Shown here: piece after piece, positions 12,901 through 25,502 of the stretch | How positions within the stretch are numbered: position 1 is the first letter of the stretch | How the letters are laid out: each line of letters opens with the position of its first letter | Origin: Rhabdornis inornatus | Lineage: Eukaryota; Chordata; Aves; Passeriformes; Rhabdornithidae | Direction: 5' to 3' | Assembly (NCBI GenBank): GCA_013397075.1 | Contig: VWZS01001992.1 | Coordinates: forward strand, 642,358-706,357 | Length of the DNA: 64,000 bases | Position numbers and translations under genes: made by a program | Notes under the pieces: generated by a model | What the model was told of the DNA's origin: nothing | Database searches by the model: none | What the model saw: the letters and a program-made list of their open reading frames with translations, nothing else

Positions 12901-13835
12901 CAGAATTTCTGAGGGGCCTTGCAGAGCATTTGGCTCAAATGCATACACTTAAAATTAGACAGTTTTAATTACTTAGCCTGGCAAGTGGCTTCTGTTCAGT
13001 TCTCATTGGGGGTTCAACCAGATCAGGTTGATTCTCTCTGCAGTACATACTGCTGGGTGTCACACAGGGTTAGCAGGGGACAAACAGATTAAATAATTAT
13101 ATAATTGTGTGGGGATAATTACAGGAGTTCAGGCTTTATCAGTGACCTTTGTCCAGGATTTTCCTATGTGCATAATTACAACAAAACACTCAAGTTCTTT
13201 GCTCTCTGTTGACTGCACTGTGTGATGTCTGGCTAACGAGCTGGCAGCAGCCCCTTCTCACCTTTCAGCATACAGAGTATGTGGAAAGCTGTAACATGTT
13301 TTAGTCACTTCACTCTTCTAATTCAGTAAAGATGCTGCAGTATCGTAGTGCATTGTAGCTGTCGGAACGATTAGTTAAGGTATGGTTGTCAAAATTAGCT
13401 AACAAATTAATTTTCGATGCGGAACTCTTACTTGCTTTCAGGTATTCTAGTTTAAATGGTCAGGTTTTGAGGACAGGGTCCTTGAAGATGAAGGGATTTC
13501 TGTTTTGGAGCAGTTGTGAACTACAAGCTGGGGAATAACTCAACCGATGGGTGGTTCTGAATGGCTTCCTGGTGTTCACACTTTTCCCCTATTCTTGGTG
13601 TAAATGTTTTCTGCCTTAATGTGTACAGTCACCCCTGAAGTGCCCTGGGGTGGGAGCTGGTTCCAGCTGGTCCAGGGAGAGCACGGGGTGACATTTCCAC
13701 ACGCAGCTACACTCGGAGTTCTAAAGGTGGCTCAGGATGCAGATCTGCAGCTCAGACCCATGGAGAGGAGGCATTTAGCCATCTCTGTCATTTGTTAGAA
13801 TGTTTATCTCTGGGGAGAACAGGAGGAGAAGCTGA

Positions 13836-13901
13836 GCCCGTCCTGGCCCCCAAGCCCCGGCAGCCGGGGCTGTGCCGGGGCTGCTCCGTGCGTTCCCTTC
13901 C
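13836..13901. other. CpG-rich left flank of the minisatellite
   Basis: A GC-rich segment with several CpGs (words such as CCGGGGC and CCGTGCG) immediately left of a tandem array, standing out from the CpG-poor surroundings. It is too short to call a CpG island alone, but with the array it makes a CpG-rich patch of about 300 bases. Confidence 0.5.
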
Positions 13902-14151
13902 CGGGAATCACCTCGGGAAGGGTTTGTGTGCCCCCCGTGCCCACCGGGAATCACGGCTTTGGGAAGTGTTTGTGTGCCCTCCGGGAATAACCTCGGGAAG
14001 GGTTTATGTGCCCCCGGGAATCACTGTGGGAAGGGTTTGTGTGCCCCCGGGAATCACTGTGGGAAGGGTTTGTGAGCCCACCGGGAATCACCTCGGGAAG
14101 GGTTTATGTGCCCCCCGGGAATCACCTCGGGAAGGGTTTGTGAGCCCTCCC
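13902..14151. repeat. GC-rich minisatellite, about 7 copies of a 32-43 bp unit
   Basis: Seven copies of a unit that starts CGGGAATCAC, continues with CTCGGGAAGGGTTT or TGTGGGAAGGGTTT, and ends GTGTGCCCCC or GTGAGCCCWC. The first copy is long because of extra CCGTGCCCAC-type sequence; later copies are about 32-35 bases. Two sub-types alternate (CTCGGG versus TGTGGG and TTTGTG versus TTTATG), showing unequal exchange or slippage after the first duplications. The array makes overlapping open frames rich in GNHxGKGLC-like repeats, which are artefacts. Confidence 0.9.
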
Positions 14152-16150
14152 ACCCCCAACCTGCTTTCTCCTCTCCTTCCAGGAGCATTCCAAGTCTCTC
14201 CGAAATCACCCCTTCAGGCAAACTGTTCAAAGCATGCTGTTTTATTTCCTCTAGATCATGGAACTTCTCTGACACAGAATTATTATTGTGGCACATAATT
14301 ATGATTGGATGTCTTCATCATATAATTGCATGATATATAATGAGCAGCAAAAGCTTATTTCCTCTGCTCTTTGAATACTGAACTTCTGAGATTAATTAAG
14401 CTGATACTGAAAATGCTTTTAATTATATATGCTGCATAAACAGCACTATTAAGATCAGATGAGAATATTATTGCCTGAACAGTTTCAAAATTTTTTCAAA
14501 TACCCACTGTGTGTTTTATATCACTGTTTAAAGAAACGTGGGGATTTTTGAGGGGATAAAAAATTCCCCAGATAGTGGGTGGGATACTGAACGAATACCT
14601 GAATATTTGCCGAAGCAAATCAGCAACTTTGCTCTAACTGCAGTGTATAAAAGCAAGAGACTGCAAAATTAAGAGTATTTTATTTAGGTAAATAAGTGCT
14701 TCCACATGTCTAACCCTTACTCTCTGTAGGTAGGTAATTCACAAAGTGTGTATAGATCCTTCCTTCTAAAGCTACAGTCACCCCCAATCAGACTGATGGT
14801 GATGGCAGAAACGATGTGCTTTATCCAGTGCCAGCTGTGTGCCACACACCTGCTAACCTGCTGGGAACCCTGGCTGAACAGGGTTAGAACTGGGGGTTGG
14901 TGCCTGAGATTGAGAGGAATTTCAGTACACTGACATCTCTGCTGAAATCATTCAGGTGAAAGAGGGAACCTGAATTTCATAACCCCAAATTGGGGGATGC
15001 ACTACCAGAACGGAACAGAGATCGTGCCATGTTTGGCTTTCAAGAGATGTGTTGTTAGTATTTTTTAAGACTATTCAATATGCAGCAGTAGTGTAAATGA
15101 GGCCAAAAAATATAGATTTGTGTAATCCACACATTTTTTGGTGTTCATGGACTAAGCACTGCACATCCCCAGCTGGGATTGCCATCTGTTACCTGATGGA
15201 CAGTTTAACCATGGGGCCACTCACTGTGAAAATTATTGCACCCTTACTTCTGCACTTCCAGTGGAAGTGTGCAAAGTCTTCTGGCAGGCAATTAACATGG
15301 GAAGGAATGTGTGAGGTGAGCATCTCTCTCTCAGGAGTTTCTTCAGAGTGTTAGCACCCAGGAGGGAACTCCATGTTGCATCTCACCCATCACCTCGGAT
15401 AGGCACAGGGGTCTGGGACATTTGGGCTGTCCTGGAGCCGGTGGCAGCCCTGGCCCGGCTGGCTGCCCCATGGCAGGGGTGTGTTTCTGCAGGGAGGCAG
15501 CTGGGAGGGCCCTGCTCACCAGCCCAGCTGGCCCAGCCTGTGTGCATGGCAGCACAAGGCTTGTGACACACCTCGGAACTCGCTCTTGAGCTCCAAAAAC
15601 AGGAGCAGCAAAGGCCAGGAGCAGCTCCCCCTTGTCAGCCCTTGGAGGTTGATGCAGACCTCTCTGCTGTGGTGGGACCCTATGGGGCATCTGCCTCTCT
15701 TCAGGGGGAAGCTAAAACTGAAATTAATGGAATTTATTCTGGAGCTTGTTGTTACACCTTGATTTATTGGCCTTTTGTATCTTCTAACTGATAGAAGAGG
15801 AATCCTATCAGCTGGGATTGGTCTCAGTAGCAATCCGTTCTCCTTTGACTGTCACTTTTGAAGTATCTGTCTGGTTACATCTCTGATGCCCTTTGCAGGG
15901 AGTATTTTTATTATGCCAGCAGAACACGGGCAGAATAAACTTGGACTTTTTGGAATACCATTTGTTCTCTTGTGTTTCAGAAGACCTAAAAGGTTGACTA
16001 AGAATTACAGTTCTGTAGACTATGCTGCTTTGTGCTGCTGTCTTTATCCATCTGTAGAGCTCCCCATCTCTTCCACAATGGGCATTTTGGTGTCTGTCAT
16101 GTGCTCAGGAAAATGGCCTCATTTATGTTTTCCTGTCCCTCTCACTAGTC

Positions 16151-16374
16151 ATTTGCAACCATTTGAAATGGATGTGTATTTGCAGCAAAGAAAACTCAAA
16201 TTCACTAATTGATGCACAAATATGCTCATTTACATGCAATTTGGTGGGTTTTTTTTTTAGAAATGCATCTATTTGCATAAATAAAACCTCTTTCCCAAAT
16301 ATTAGTGTGAACAAAAGCCCTTTTCATGGATGCCAAAAAATGGCTGAATAGAAAAGCCAATTCCAAATTTGCAT
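16151..16374. promoter_or_regulatory. Cluster of octamer (POU-type) motifs
   Basis: Within 224 bases there are two perfect ATTTGCAT octamers (16271-16278 and 16367-16374) and three seven-of-eight matches (ATTTGCAA at 16151, ATTTGCAG at 16178, and ATGCAATT at 16234, which is the opposite orientation). POU-domain factors such as OCT1/POU2F1 and the POU3 group bind this motif. The surrounding sequence is AT-rich and complex rather than simple repeat. Clustering is seen directly; enhancer activity is inferred. Confidence 0.35.
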
Positions 16375-16799
16375 AATAGTTCCTAATTGTTTTCCTTGCT
16401 ATTACCCTGTCTGTGCTTAATAGGCAATATTGGCTTGTGTTTTCTTTCTGGGTGCAGTTTGATGCAAGAATATTGAGCTACTGTAGAAGATCTTAGTAGC
16501 TGAACTTACCTGGTGTGCAGTTCCAGGGCCTGGTTCCACCCAGGAGCAGAGCAGTGGCACTGGCAGACCCCAGAGTGTGGCCCCTCACCAGGAACTTCCC
16601 TCAGTGGGGGAGAACTAGGAGATTATTTATTCTCACAAAACATTGTGAGGTTTGGGGAAAATCTCAGCTTTTCTTTGGGGCAAGGAAGATGTATCTTCAT
16701 TGCAGCCAACATCTTTGGCTGAATGTTTTGTTCTTTCCAAATAGTATTGCTAAAGCCTTGAGAGAGATTAGGGGAAACACACACAGTTTAAATTGTCAG

Positions 16800-16824
16800 T
16801 AAATAAATAAATAAATAAATAAAT
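16800..16824 (+). repeat. (TAAA)n microsatellite
   Basis: Six uninterrupted TAAA units plus a partial unit. Confidence 0.95.
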
Positions 16825-19450
16825 CTCTGCTTTGCTCAAGTATATTTTATAATTTTCCCTCATTTAGAGATACAGAGAAAGATCTCCCATGTTTTTACTG
16901 TTCTTGGTATTTATTGCAGCATTCCTGTGTTAGAATGTGGAAGTCAATATGGCACAAGACCATTAAGTCAGCCTGAGCTATCAGCTATCTGCAGGAAACA
17001 CAGGGATGTATTCAACAGAGAACTATTGATTCTCCTTATAAAGAAAGGGAAGAAGAGTAGAGCAGATATGTTTTATGCTAGAGCAGAAAGGATGATTGCT
17101 TTATTTCATGGATGTTTTGCTGCACCTTAATAACTTCTCTGTTAAAAACTAATTGCTTCGTTTCAGTGGAGCTGGGGATTCCAGTGTGCCTGCCTGGAGC
17201 AGCAGCAGGGAGCAGGGAAGGTGGAACAAGCTGTGCTCCACCTGCAGCATGGCCCCATGGAGAGGCACTGCCTGCACTGGGAAACACTTGGGATTATTTA
17301 CTGCATGCACAGTGAAAGGATTCAGAGAAGCTGCAGACTGAGGAGGTGGAGAAGTTTTACAAAACACAGGAGAGAGAAGAATCAAATGGCCTGCTTGGAG
17401 GATTTATTGGGAAGTGTGACCGAGATCCCTTTTTAACTCAGATTTGTCTGTCAGCATGGGATAAAGCCTGGTTTGTGCTACAGCAGTTATTAATAGAAGA
17501 ATTGCATTTCCTTAGAAAAAGGAGAAGCAAGAAGGTAATTTTGGCCAAGTTTGCCTTCCAAAGCAAATTGCAAAGATTTGCAATTAATCTTGAGAGAAAT
17601 GCATTGGATTTTTATTTTGAAGACCAAATTATAGAGCGGATCTGCTAAGTTTGTATAATATTTATTCAAGTACACATACAGAGAGGAGAAAACAGTGTAT
17701 CTGCATCTGTACACACTCTTGTCACTTAATATTCTGAAATTCAGTATTTAAGGATGAAACACCGAATTCAACAGAACCTCATTCTCTGAGGTCCAGTGCA
17801 GTTTTGGCAAGCTGGCATTGCTTGTCAGTGTTTATTTTCAGAGTGCCAGTGTGGGTTGCAGTGACCTGTCCTGAGTGTGTCCCAGTAAAGGTTTGTTCAT
17901 CCCTGCTGCAGCCCAGCTCGGCTGCTGTGGGGAGGGCTGTGCCCCGGGGACCTGCACCGTGCCACCTCCCCTCCTCCTGCACCCTGCATCCCGGTGGGGA
18001 GCTGCCAGGTGACAGCAGCCACTGCTGGCTCTCTGTCTGCTCTGTCAGGATGGAGAGATCCCACTGAGGGCACCTCCACTCTCATCTCCAGCACCATCGG
18101 CAATCCAGCCAGTTCTGGGGGTGAGAAAGATTTCTTCCTTTAGTTGCAACTTTCTTTCCTTCTCTTGCCCATACTTCCTGCTTTTCACAGCAGGAGTTGT
18201 AAAAGAATTTCAGGAAGTGAATCTATTATCAGTCTTTACAGATGTTTCTTCAACTTCTTGCCCCTTTCTGAAGCAAATCTGTTTCCTTTGAAGATGCAGT
18301 GCCCCTTTGCACGGCCCCAGTGGGAGTTCAGCATCCCCTGAGCAGGGCAGTGACTGGCCTCAGGAACACCCTGGTGAAGTTCTGCTTGGACATGTGCTGC
18401 AGTGTTCCTGTCTGCTCAGGAAAAGTGTGACACTGTGCTTTCCTTCCTCAGAAACCTATCTCTGTTGGAAAGGAAACATATTTCCTTCTGAAAAACGGTG
18501 TCACGAAGAGAAGCAGAGGCCATTCAGGGCGGTGAGGCTGGAGGAGCTGTGTGTGACAAGGTGTGTGTCCTGTCCCCTGGGCACAGCCCGTGCTGGCTCA
18601 GTGTGCCATGACAGCTGTGCCACCAGTCTGTCACACAGACTGCACCGCCCTTCTGAGGGATGCTTTTCCCTCTCAGCAAATTTCAGGGTGTTTGACAAAA
18701 TAAAGGGATTACTGCTGTCATTTCCACCGTGCAGAGGAAGAAGTAAAGCAAGGAAGAGTTAAATTTGTAGGAAAGAAATGGCAGAGAGCAATGTGAGATT
18801 CAGGTCTCCTGGGACTGGTTTTTCTGCTGCTCTGTTACATCCTATTGCCATTTATGATGATCCCTTTTTAGAAATAGATGGTGAATTGGAGCAATAGAGA
18901 TGAGGTTTAATTTCTTTATTGGCTAGTGATGTTCATCCCTTTTCGGCTGGTTGCATTTTCCAAGGTGCCAAAAATCTTTTGTGTAATCTCCTTTTCCTAG
19001 AAGATGTTTCTAAACTGTTTATCAGTTTAAAAACATCAAAGCTGATCGAGTCAGCTGGGACATTTAATTTCTGTGTAGTCATTCAGCAAAGATCAGTGTA
19101 AGGCTTTACCCTCTGCAGTTTTTAATTCCATGTAGATAAGCAGAAGCTCCATTAATCCTTTGCCTGTGTCATGCTCAGCAGGGCTCACATCCCCATTAAC
19201 CTTTTGGCTCAGGTGTGTCTCAGCCTGGTTGGTTTGGGGTGTGCAGTGAGGTGCCAGTGGGGTATTGGAGCTATTGCTGCAAACTCCTCATGTACCCAGG
19301 GTCTCTAGAGAGCAGAAGGAATTGCTTTACTTTAATCTCCTCATTCAGCGTGAAAAAACACCATGATCTAAAAATCAAAATTTACTAATACAGTCTTGGC
19401 AAGATTGATCATCCTATGTTTAAGTCATCATGATTTCAATTATGAGTTTT

Positions 19451-19469
19451 ATTTATTATTATTATTATC
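19451..19469 (+). repeat. (TTA)n microsatellite
   Basis: A short run of TTA units with a TTT interruption at its left end. Confidence 0.85.
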
Positions 19470-21141
19470 TTTGCTACAAGTATTGGGGAATTTTCTTCTG
19501 CAAAATGCATCTCTTAATTTAGCATTCAGCAATCACCAGTTCTCTCTAAATCTGTGGTATCTTGCCTACTTTTGTAACCAATTCAACATAAACCTGTGGA
19601 GTAAAGAGACAGGAATAACAGGATCAGCAAAGAACTAAATTCAGATTAAATTCTCTTGCTGTATTTTGCTTTTGTCTGTATGCCATTGGTATAAATTATC
19701 ATTATCATAATTAAACAAAAAAGGCACTGTGTGAATTTTGTATTCCCTTGATGATGCCACAGAAACAATATGCATGAAATAAATGTGATAGTTGCTATAC
19801 AGTCAACTTCCACAGCAGCTTTTAAAGTTTCCTGTAAAAGTCTTTGGCAGTTGTGCCGTTCATAGTGAATTCATCTCCTCTTGCTTTTTAGTTCATTGTA
19901 TATTTTGAAGCTATAAAATTAATATTACAGCTGTGTTATTGTATTGCTGTGTTACTCATTACTGTCTTAATGGACAGTTCATCATAAATAGGAATAACAT
20001 TATATTCTACAGCTTACTTAGTCAAGGCTATTTATTTCTATTATATGATTTCAGAAATCCTCACCTTGGAAACAGCACTTGGAACTTTGTAAATATTCTG
20101 CTGCTTTTGGGCAGGACTTGAAATGCTCAGTAACTTCAGAATTACAGACCAGTTTCCCTTTGCTGTTAGAAAATGTGAGCCCCACATACTTTTAAATAAA
20201 ATTGGTATACCAGGCACCATGTGTAGAGCAGAGTGTCTTAACACACTGTATGAAATGTGGTATTTTAGACAATATTTCACTCCAAGGAGATATTTCATTT
20301 AAACTCTTGATGATTTTGTATTTGACTCTTATTTTCTTTCAAAAACTAGAAGTCTGTTTTGACAAGAATTTTAAACATAGAAACACTAATAGCATGGTAA
20401 TTCTGCTCAGAAGCTGACAGTGCACAACTGGCATTGGGATAACCCTGGTTGGAATTATAATCAGCCTTCAAAATTAATGTTGTTTAGGAGATGTTGTTAA
20501 TCTGCCTCGTGCTTACTCACTTGAACAATAAGATCAGTTCAGGATTCCCTCAGGCAGAGTGTAGTACTGATTTGTCACTTTCAGGAAAGGACATTTCCAT
20601 TTATTAATTTTTGCTTTTTTGACGGGGACTTGGGCTTCAGCAATCGTAGATTTTGAACACACAGTGTTTCATCTGGTTGAATTTTTCCCAATGCGTTTGT
20701 GTTCCACGAGTTTTGAGGCAGAATTGTCAAGACTCTAGAGCTACATCAAAAATTCTGAGCATCAATTTGCCTTAATTCAGTGGAAATTGTATTTCACAGG
20801 CGGTAACTGCAGAGTGCTGGGTGTAGCTGTCCCGCAGCTGACGCTGCCTGCCTGTGAGGAATGGTTTTCCTCCCGCAGGATGTCGGCTGTGCTGCCGTGA
20901 AATGAGCTCAGGAGACCCCAGGGAGCCTTTGCATGAGCCAGAGCTGGGGCAGGAACCTGGGGCTGCTTGTGTGAAATCCCTGGAAAGGCACAAGGAGAGG
21001 GAGCCCAGCGCTGCTCTGAGCACTGTGCCGTGGGCAGACAAAAGGAGACTGCTGGAGATCGGATCACAGGGGACCACAGGAGACTTTTCTGGGTGGCAAA
21101 AGAAGGAGTCTGTTATCCAAGCAGGGGAAGGGATGGGGAAA

Positions 21142-21181
21142 CCATTTTAAAACATTTAAAACCATTTAAAACATTTTAAAA
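21142..21181 (+). repeat. Short tandem of CATTTAAAA-type units
   Basis: About four imperfect copies of an ACCATTTAAAA/ACATTTTAAAA unit of 10-12 bases follow one another, giving a TTTAAA-rich tract. Confidence 0.7.
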
Positions 21182-24100
21182 GGCTGTAGAGAAAACGTGT
21201 GCGATCACAATGTGGAGCACCTCGTGCAGCACGTCGTGTGGCAAAAGAGAAACGGGGACAAGCCTTTGGGAAGCTCTCCTTAATCCTGGGAGTGAGGAAG
21301 TAGATCTGCACTTCTCCCTGACAAGGGTCAGATCCTAAATTAGTCTTTGAGTCTTTGTACTTTCATACTTCTTTATGTTGTCTTGATGTCACCTGAGCAA
21401 GCAGTCCGGGCTGATAGCGTGGCTTAGCTGGATGTTTGTTTCTGCCCTTCCATCTGCTCATAGGTCATATGTGTTTCTGATGTCACTTTAAAATTATAGC
21501 AATGGTTTCTGGGCCATGTTAACTTCATTATTAGCAGTGTCGAGCACAATATCAAAGCAAAATTGGAGGAAAAAAAGAATTTGAAGGCAGGGCCTGACTG
21601 TGTGTTATTTTTAGCACTTTTTGGAGTGACTGTTCTTAACTGCCAGGAGCTGACAAGCAGGAGAAACACAGTGTGAATCAAGATGTTCACTTGTCATCTG
21701 TTCACATGTTTAATTTGTGAATTTGACATGCAAATGGTTCCTGTGCCACTGGTGTTGATGTGGCTGAGTGATGTACCAGCCGTGCTGGGGCCTCGGAGCA
21801 GCTCTCTGGGGGCTGGGGTCTCACAGAAACGGGGGATTCTGCCATGGCCTGGGGGCCCTGGGGCACTGGCCATGAGGCATCCTCGTTGGGTTACCAAGGA
21901 TATCCTAATGTGCGTTAGTTCTCTGTTGTGAGTGTGCTTGTTCACAATTTTTATAATAAAAATAGAGAAAGAAATCCCAAGAGGAGTTTTTATATGTAGG
22001 CGGTATTTTCATGTATGCTGAAAGTGAGAAAATAGTCAAAAATCCCCCAAAGAGAATGAGTACTTCTCACTCTCCAGTAGGCTCCAAGATGTTCAGCAGC
22101 AGCCAAACACTCACTTGGGTGAGATCCTTATTTTCAGGTTTCCCCCCAGAACGAGGTGTGGTGCCCACCTAGCCCGGGCACAGACAGCTCCAGGGCTCCA
22201 GGCCCTGCTGGCCAGTGTCCCATGGGCACGTGAGCCTGGCAGCGTGACCACCACAGGAGAGACAGGACTCCTCACACAGAGCAGAGGGAGAGGCATTAAA
22301 AATCAGCAACTGTACCAGGAAAGGAAACGGAATAAATTTGTCAAATAGTGGAGATACCAAAGGAGGAGGAGAGTAACTGGGAGAAAGAATGCATGGAGAT
22401 GGATTATTGCAGGAGAATGAAGGAAGCTACAGGTGAAAAGTGAGGTGAACTCAGAGATAAAGGGGGTGAATTTAGGAAAACAACCATACCTGACAGAGTC
22501 TGGAAATCAAAATGTCAAGCTGTTGTGTTAAGAGGTTTAATAGTTCTGTGATGTGCTTTGTGGCATGCACTGAGCTACAGCAATTCCATATAGGCAAAAT
22601 GACAATAGAAATGTTTCCACTTGCCACTTTTTCCCAGGGCTTTCTGGTTTTTAACACTTTCTTGTCTATGGCATTTTTCCATAGGGTCGAAAGATTTCCC
22701 AGTGTAGTGTGTGTGAGGGCTGAACAATGGGTACAAGGGCCTGTTAACGTTAGAGCTGACAAGACCCAGCAGCAAAGCCAGCAGAGGGGCAGAAGGGCAG
22801 AACATCCTTCATTCCTGCCATGGTGTCCCTTGTGGCTCCGGTGGATGGGAAGAAGGGGCCGAGATTCCTGAGCTGCAGAACGTTCAGGATGGCTCGCACA
22901 AGGATTTACTCTCCTGCCTACGTACACACTGCTCTTGGTGCAATTTTATGTGATATTTCTGTTTGCTTGTGGCCCGTGGCCCGGGTTTAGTGCATGGCTT
23001 GTGCAGCAGCCCCAGTGCAGGAGGAGGGCCCAGCACATGGCCCTGGGGCTCCTTCCTGGCTCTGCTGGGGACAGAAATCACCACTGCCCCCGGCCTGACA
23101 CTCGGCAGGTTCTTTTGCTTGGTTTTGGCTTTTTATCTGAAAGAGAAACAGCTCCCACATTTGTGTGGAAGAGTGGGGAAAAGGTTCCATTGCCTCAGCC
23201 CCTTCTGATAGGGATGTTATTCCAAAAGCCTCAGCAGCTGATCTGGTGCAGGAACAGGAAAACATGTTGTATTCCACAGTACAGCTGGCCTCCTGTTCTA
23301 CCGGATTTTTTAAAGCACTACTTTAACATTTTCTTCTCTGATTCAAGTTAGCATTAAAACTCTGACAACAGCTGTTGCTTAATGCAGAAGTGGCAAATAG
23401 ATTTTAAAATCCAAGACATTTTCCTTCCCAAATCACTTCCATTCTTCCTAGAGAACCTAAAATGATCATAAGGGTTGCTGCTGGCGCATAGAGCTAATGA
23501 ATTGGATTTTAAACTCTGTATTTGCTGCAGCTTATGACCCCTAATTTAGAAGATATATGAAGTGTGGAAAATGGGTACAGAAACAATTCTCCACTATTTG
23601 CATTCCCTTGTCTGATGATATGTAAGGGACTGATTTTAAAAAATATTTTTAAGTTCAATATATGAAGGCAGGGGCATATACTGATTTATTATTGTTATAA
23701 ACATACGTATTAAAAAATCCACTTCCCTTGGGAAGTATTACATTAGTAAAATTAACTGTTGCAAAATAAGCAAAATATTTCTTTAAAAATATCAGATGGC
23801 CTTGATTTTGTGAAGGGCTAAACCTTCAGTGCTGTATTGGCCTTGCACTGTTTTATTAATTTTTTTTCACGGTAATTCCAGAGGCTTCAGATGGGATCAA
23901 GATCCCTGCATGCTGTTCCCTGCATAAGCTTAAAAATCAAGATCATCAGAAGGGCACCTTAATAAAATCTTGTTGTTTAAATTGTACTTAAGGTGATCAG
24001 TGAAATCAGGCTGTGGCAGTGCTGATCAGTGTTCATTTCCTCCTAGCTGTTTCCTAATCAGTGCACATGGGCCACTTCTCTTTGTATTTAGTTCCAGTGG

Positions 24101-25487
24101 AACAGAGCAGGGGCTTTCCAGAGGAGTGGATGGTCAGGATCCCGCACTGGGAAACCCCAGTGTGGGTCTGTGGCTTCTTGTGGGGTGGCAGCTCTGCAGA
24201 GGTGTGGCTTTGGGGCTGGGTTCTGCAGGCAGACACCACCTTAGTGCTGCTCAGCAGAATCCATCTGAGCTGAGGAACCCTTCATCCTGAATGAAGTGCT
24301 GCTGCGGGGGGCCTGCAGCCTGTACCCTCACTGGTGGGAATGAGGATTCCAACCCCAACCATGGTTCATATGTTTATCAGCAGCTAAGTGGCTAAATAGC
24401 CAAAAATACTCTTTTTTAAAAAAATACTTTATTTCCTCCTTATCAAAGTGTATGACTACTGCAACTCCCTCATGTGAAAACCAGAGATCTGACTGTGCTG
24501 TCTGGGGATGGGAGGATTAATGACTCATGCTAATTGTATGTTTGGAATATGCTGTTTGGAAGACTGTAAATATCTGTGATCAACTTGAACAACCTGAATT
24601 TAATGCCCTGGCTGGGCATTTCAATTCTCTGCAAAACTGAAAGTACCAAAGGCTTTTGTGGGACCTGTCTGAAGACAAAGTTCCCTCCTCTTCTTCTCCC
24701 AGACCATAGAGCACTAAGAGATGATTAACAATCTCTGCCAATGCAAGAATTTGAAAGTCATACAAGCTGTCAGCTCAGCTGGACAGAGTGGGAGCTGTGT
24801 GCTTCTCCTCAGAGCCCTTGGCACTGGCAGTGATCGTCTGCCAGCCCTCAGTCCTGTCATTAGTTCTGCTTGTCTAAAGAGATTTTCCTCCTGCTCTCGT
24901 GGCTGCTGGTGCTTTCAGCCATCCTCTGCTGGCTGCAGGACGTGCTGCTGTCCCCTCCTTCCTGGAGCCCAGCAGAGCCACAGCCATGGGCTTGGCTTGG
25001 CTGGAGAGCCTGCCCAGCTGCCTGGGACAAGGACACTGCCTGGGAAAGCTGGGCACTTCCCAAACTTCCAACTGCTCTGACTCCAAACTTGGCCTTTCCA
25101 GCCTTTCCTGCCCTCTGCCCCGACTTTGGTTTGCAGCCCTGCTTGCTGTCAGCATTCCATGGAGTAAAGCATGAAAAGCTGACAACCTGGCATTTTTTCC
25201 TGCTACTCTGTAATTTAAAGCTAAATATGGATCTGGGTCTGCCTTGGCTTGTTTTGGAATTGCCTCTTAGTTGTTTTGGCACGGCTTCCCACCAGTGTAG
25301 TAGGCTGCCATGTGTATAGACTGTTAGCTGTCAGGGATGTGACTCACTGTTCACTTCCAACAGTACCTGGATTACAATCAATCCACGAAACATAACCTGA
25401 ATTTCCATATGGCCCTGCTGGCAGAGCCCTCCTGAAGCTGCCCCACGACCTCACTCTCAGCTAGCACTCCCCGATCCCCTGGAATTA

Positions 25488-25502
25488 GCACAAGGTGGCA
25501 CT
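25488..25502 (+). promoter_or_regulatory. CTCF-like motif
   Basis: GCACAAGGTGGCACT matches the CTCF core (CCASYAGRKGGCRST, allowing degenerate bases) at 13 of 15 positions, including the AGGTGGCAC core. CTCF sites of this strength occur by chance in tens of kilobases, so occupancy is uncertain. Confidence 0.3.

Larger units (their letters stand above)
4685..13835. other. Noncoding unique DNA with scattered AT-rich conserved-looking blocks
   Basis: About 9 kb without a recognisable gene. The longest open frame runs from an ATG at 8212 to a TAA at 8947-8949 (245 codons); its product is Ser/Leu/Cys-rich with no domain I know, so I do not call it a gene. AT-rich complex blocks at about 6985-7290 and 9840-10110 resemble conserved noncoding elements. 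A 27-base pure purine tract lies at 9822-9848. Possible splice-site pairs at 5834-5887 and 12788-12860 are reported as findings only. No named repeat family was recognised. Confidence 0.55.

Noticed and set aside
13792..14298. Open frame of 168 codons with repeated GKGLCAP-type motif
   Set aside because: It is produced by the minisatellite at 13902-14151; competing frames exist on both strands.
17346..17648. Hundred-codon open frame with protein-like composition
   Set aside because: It starts at GTG, has no recognisable domain, and is of a length expected by chance in 64 kb over six frames.
18083..18105. CAGCACCATCGG recalling the REST/NRSF element
   Set aside because: Only the left half-site agrees; the GGACAGCGCC half is not present.
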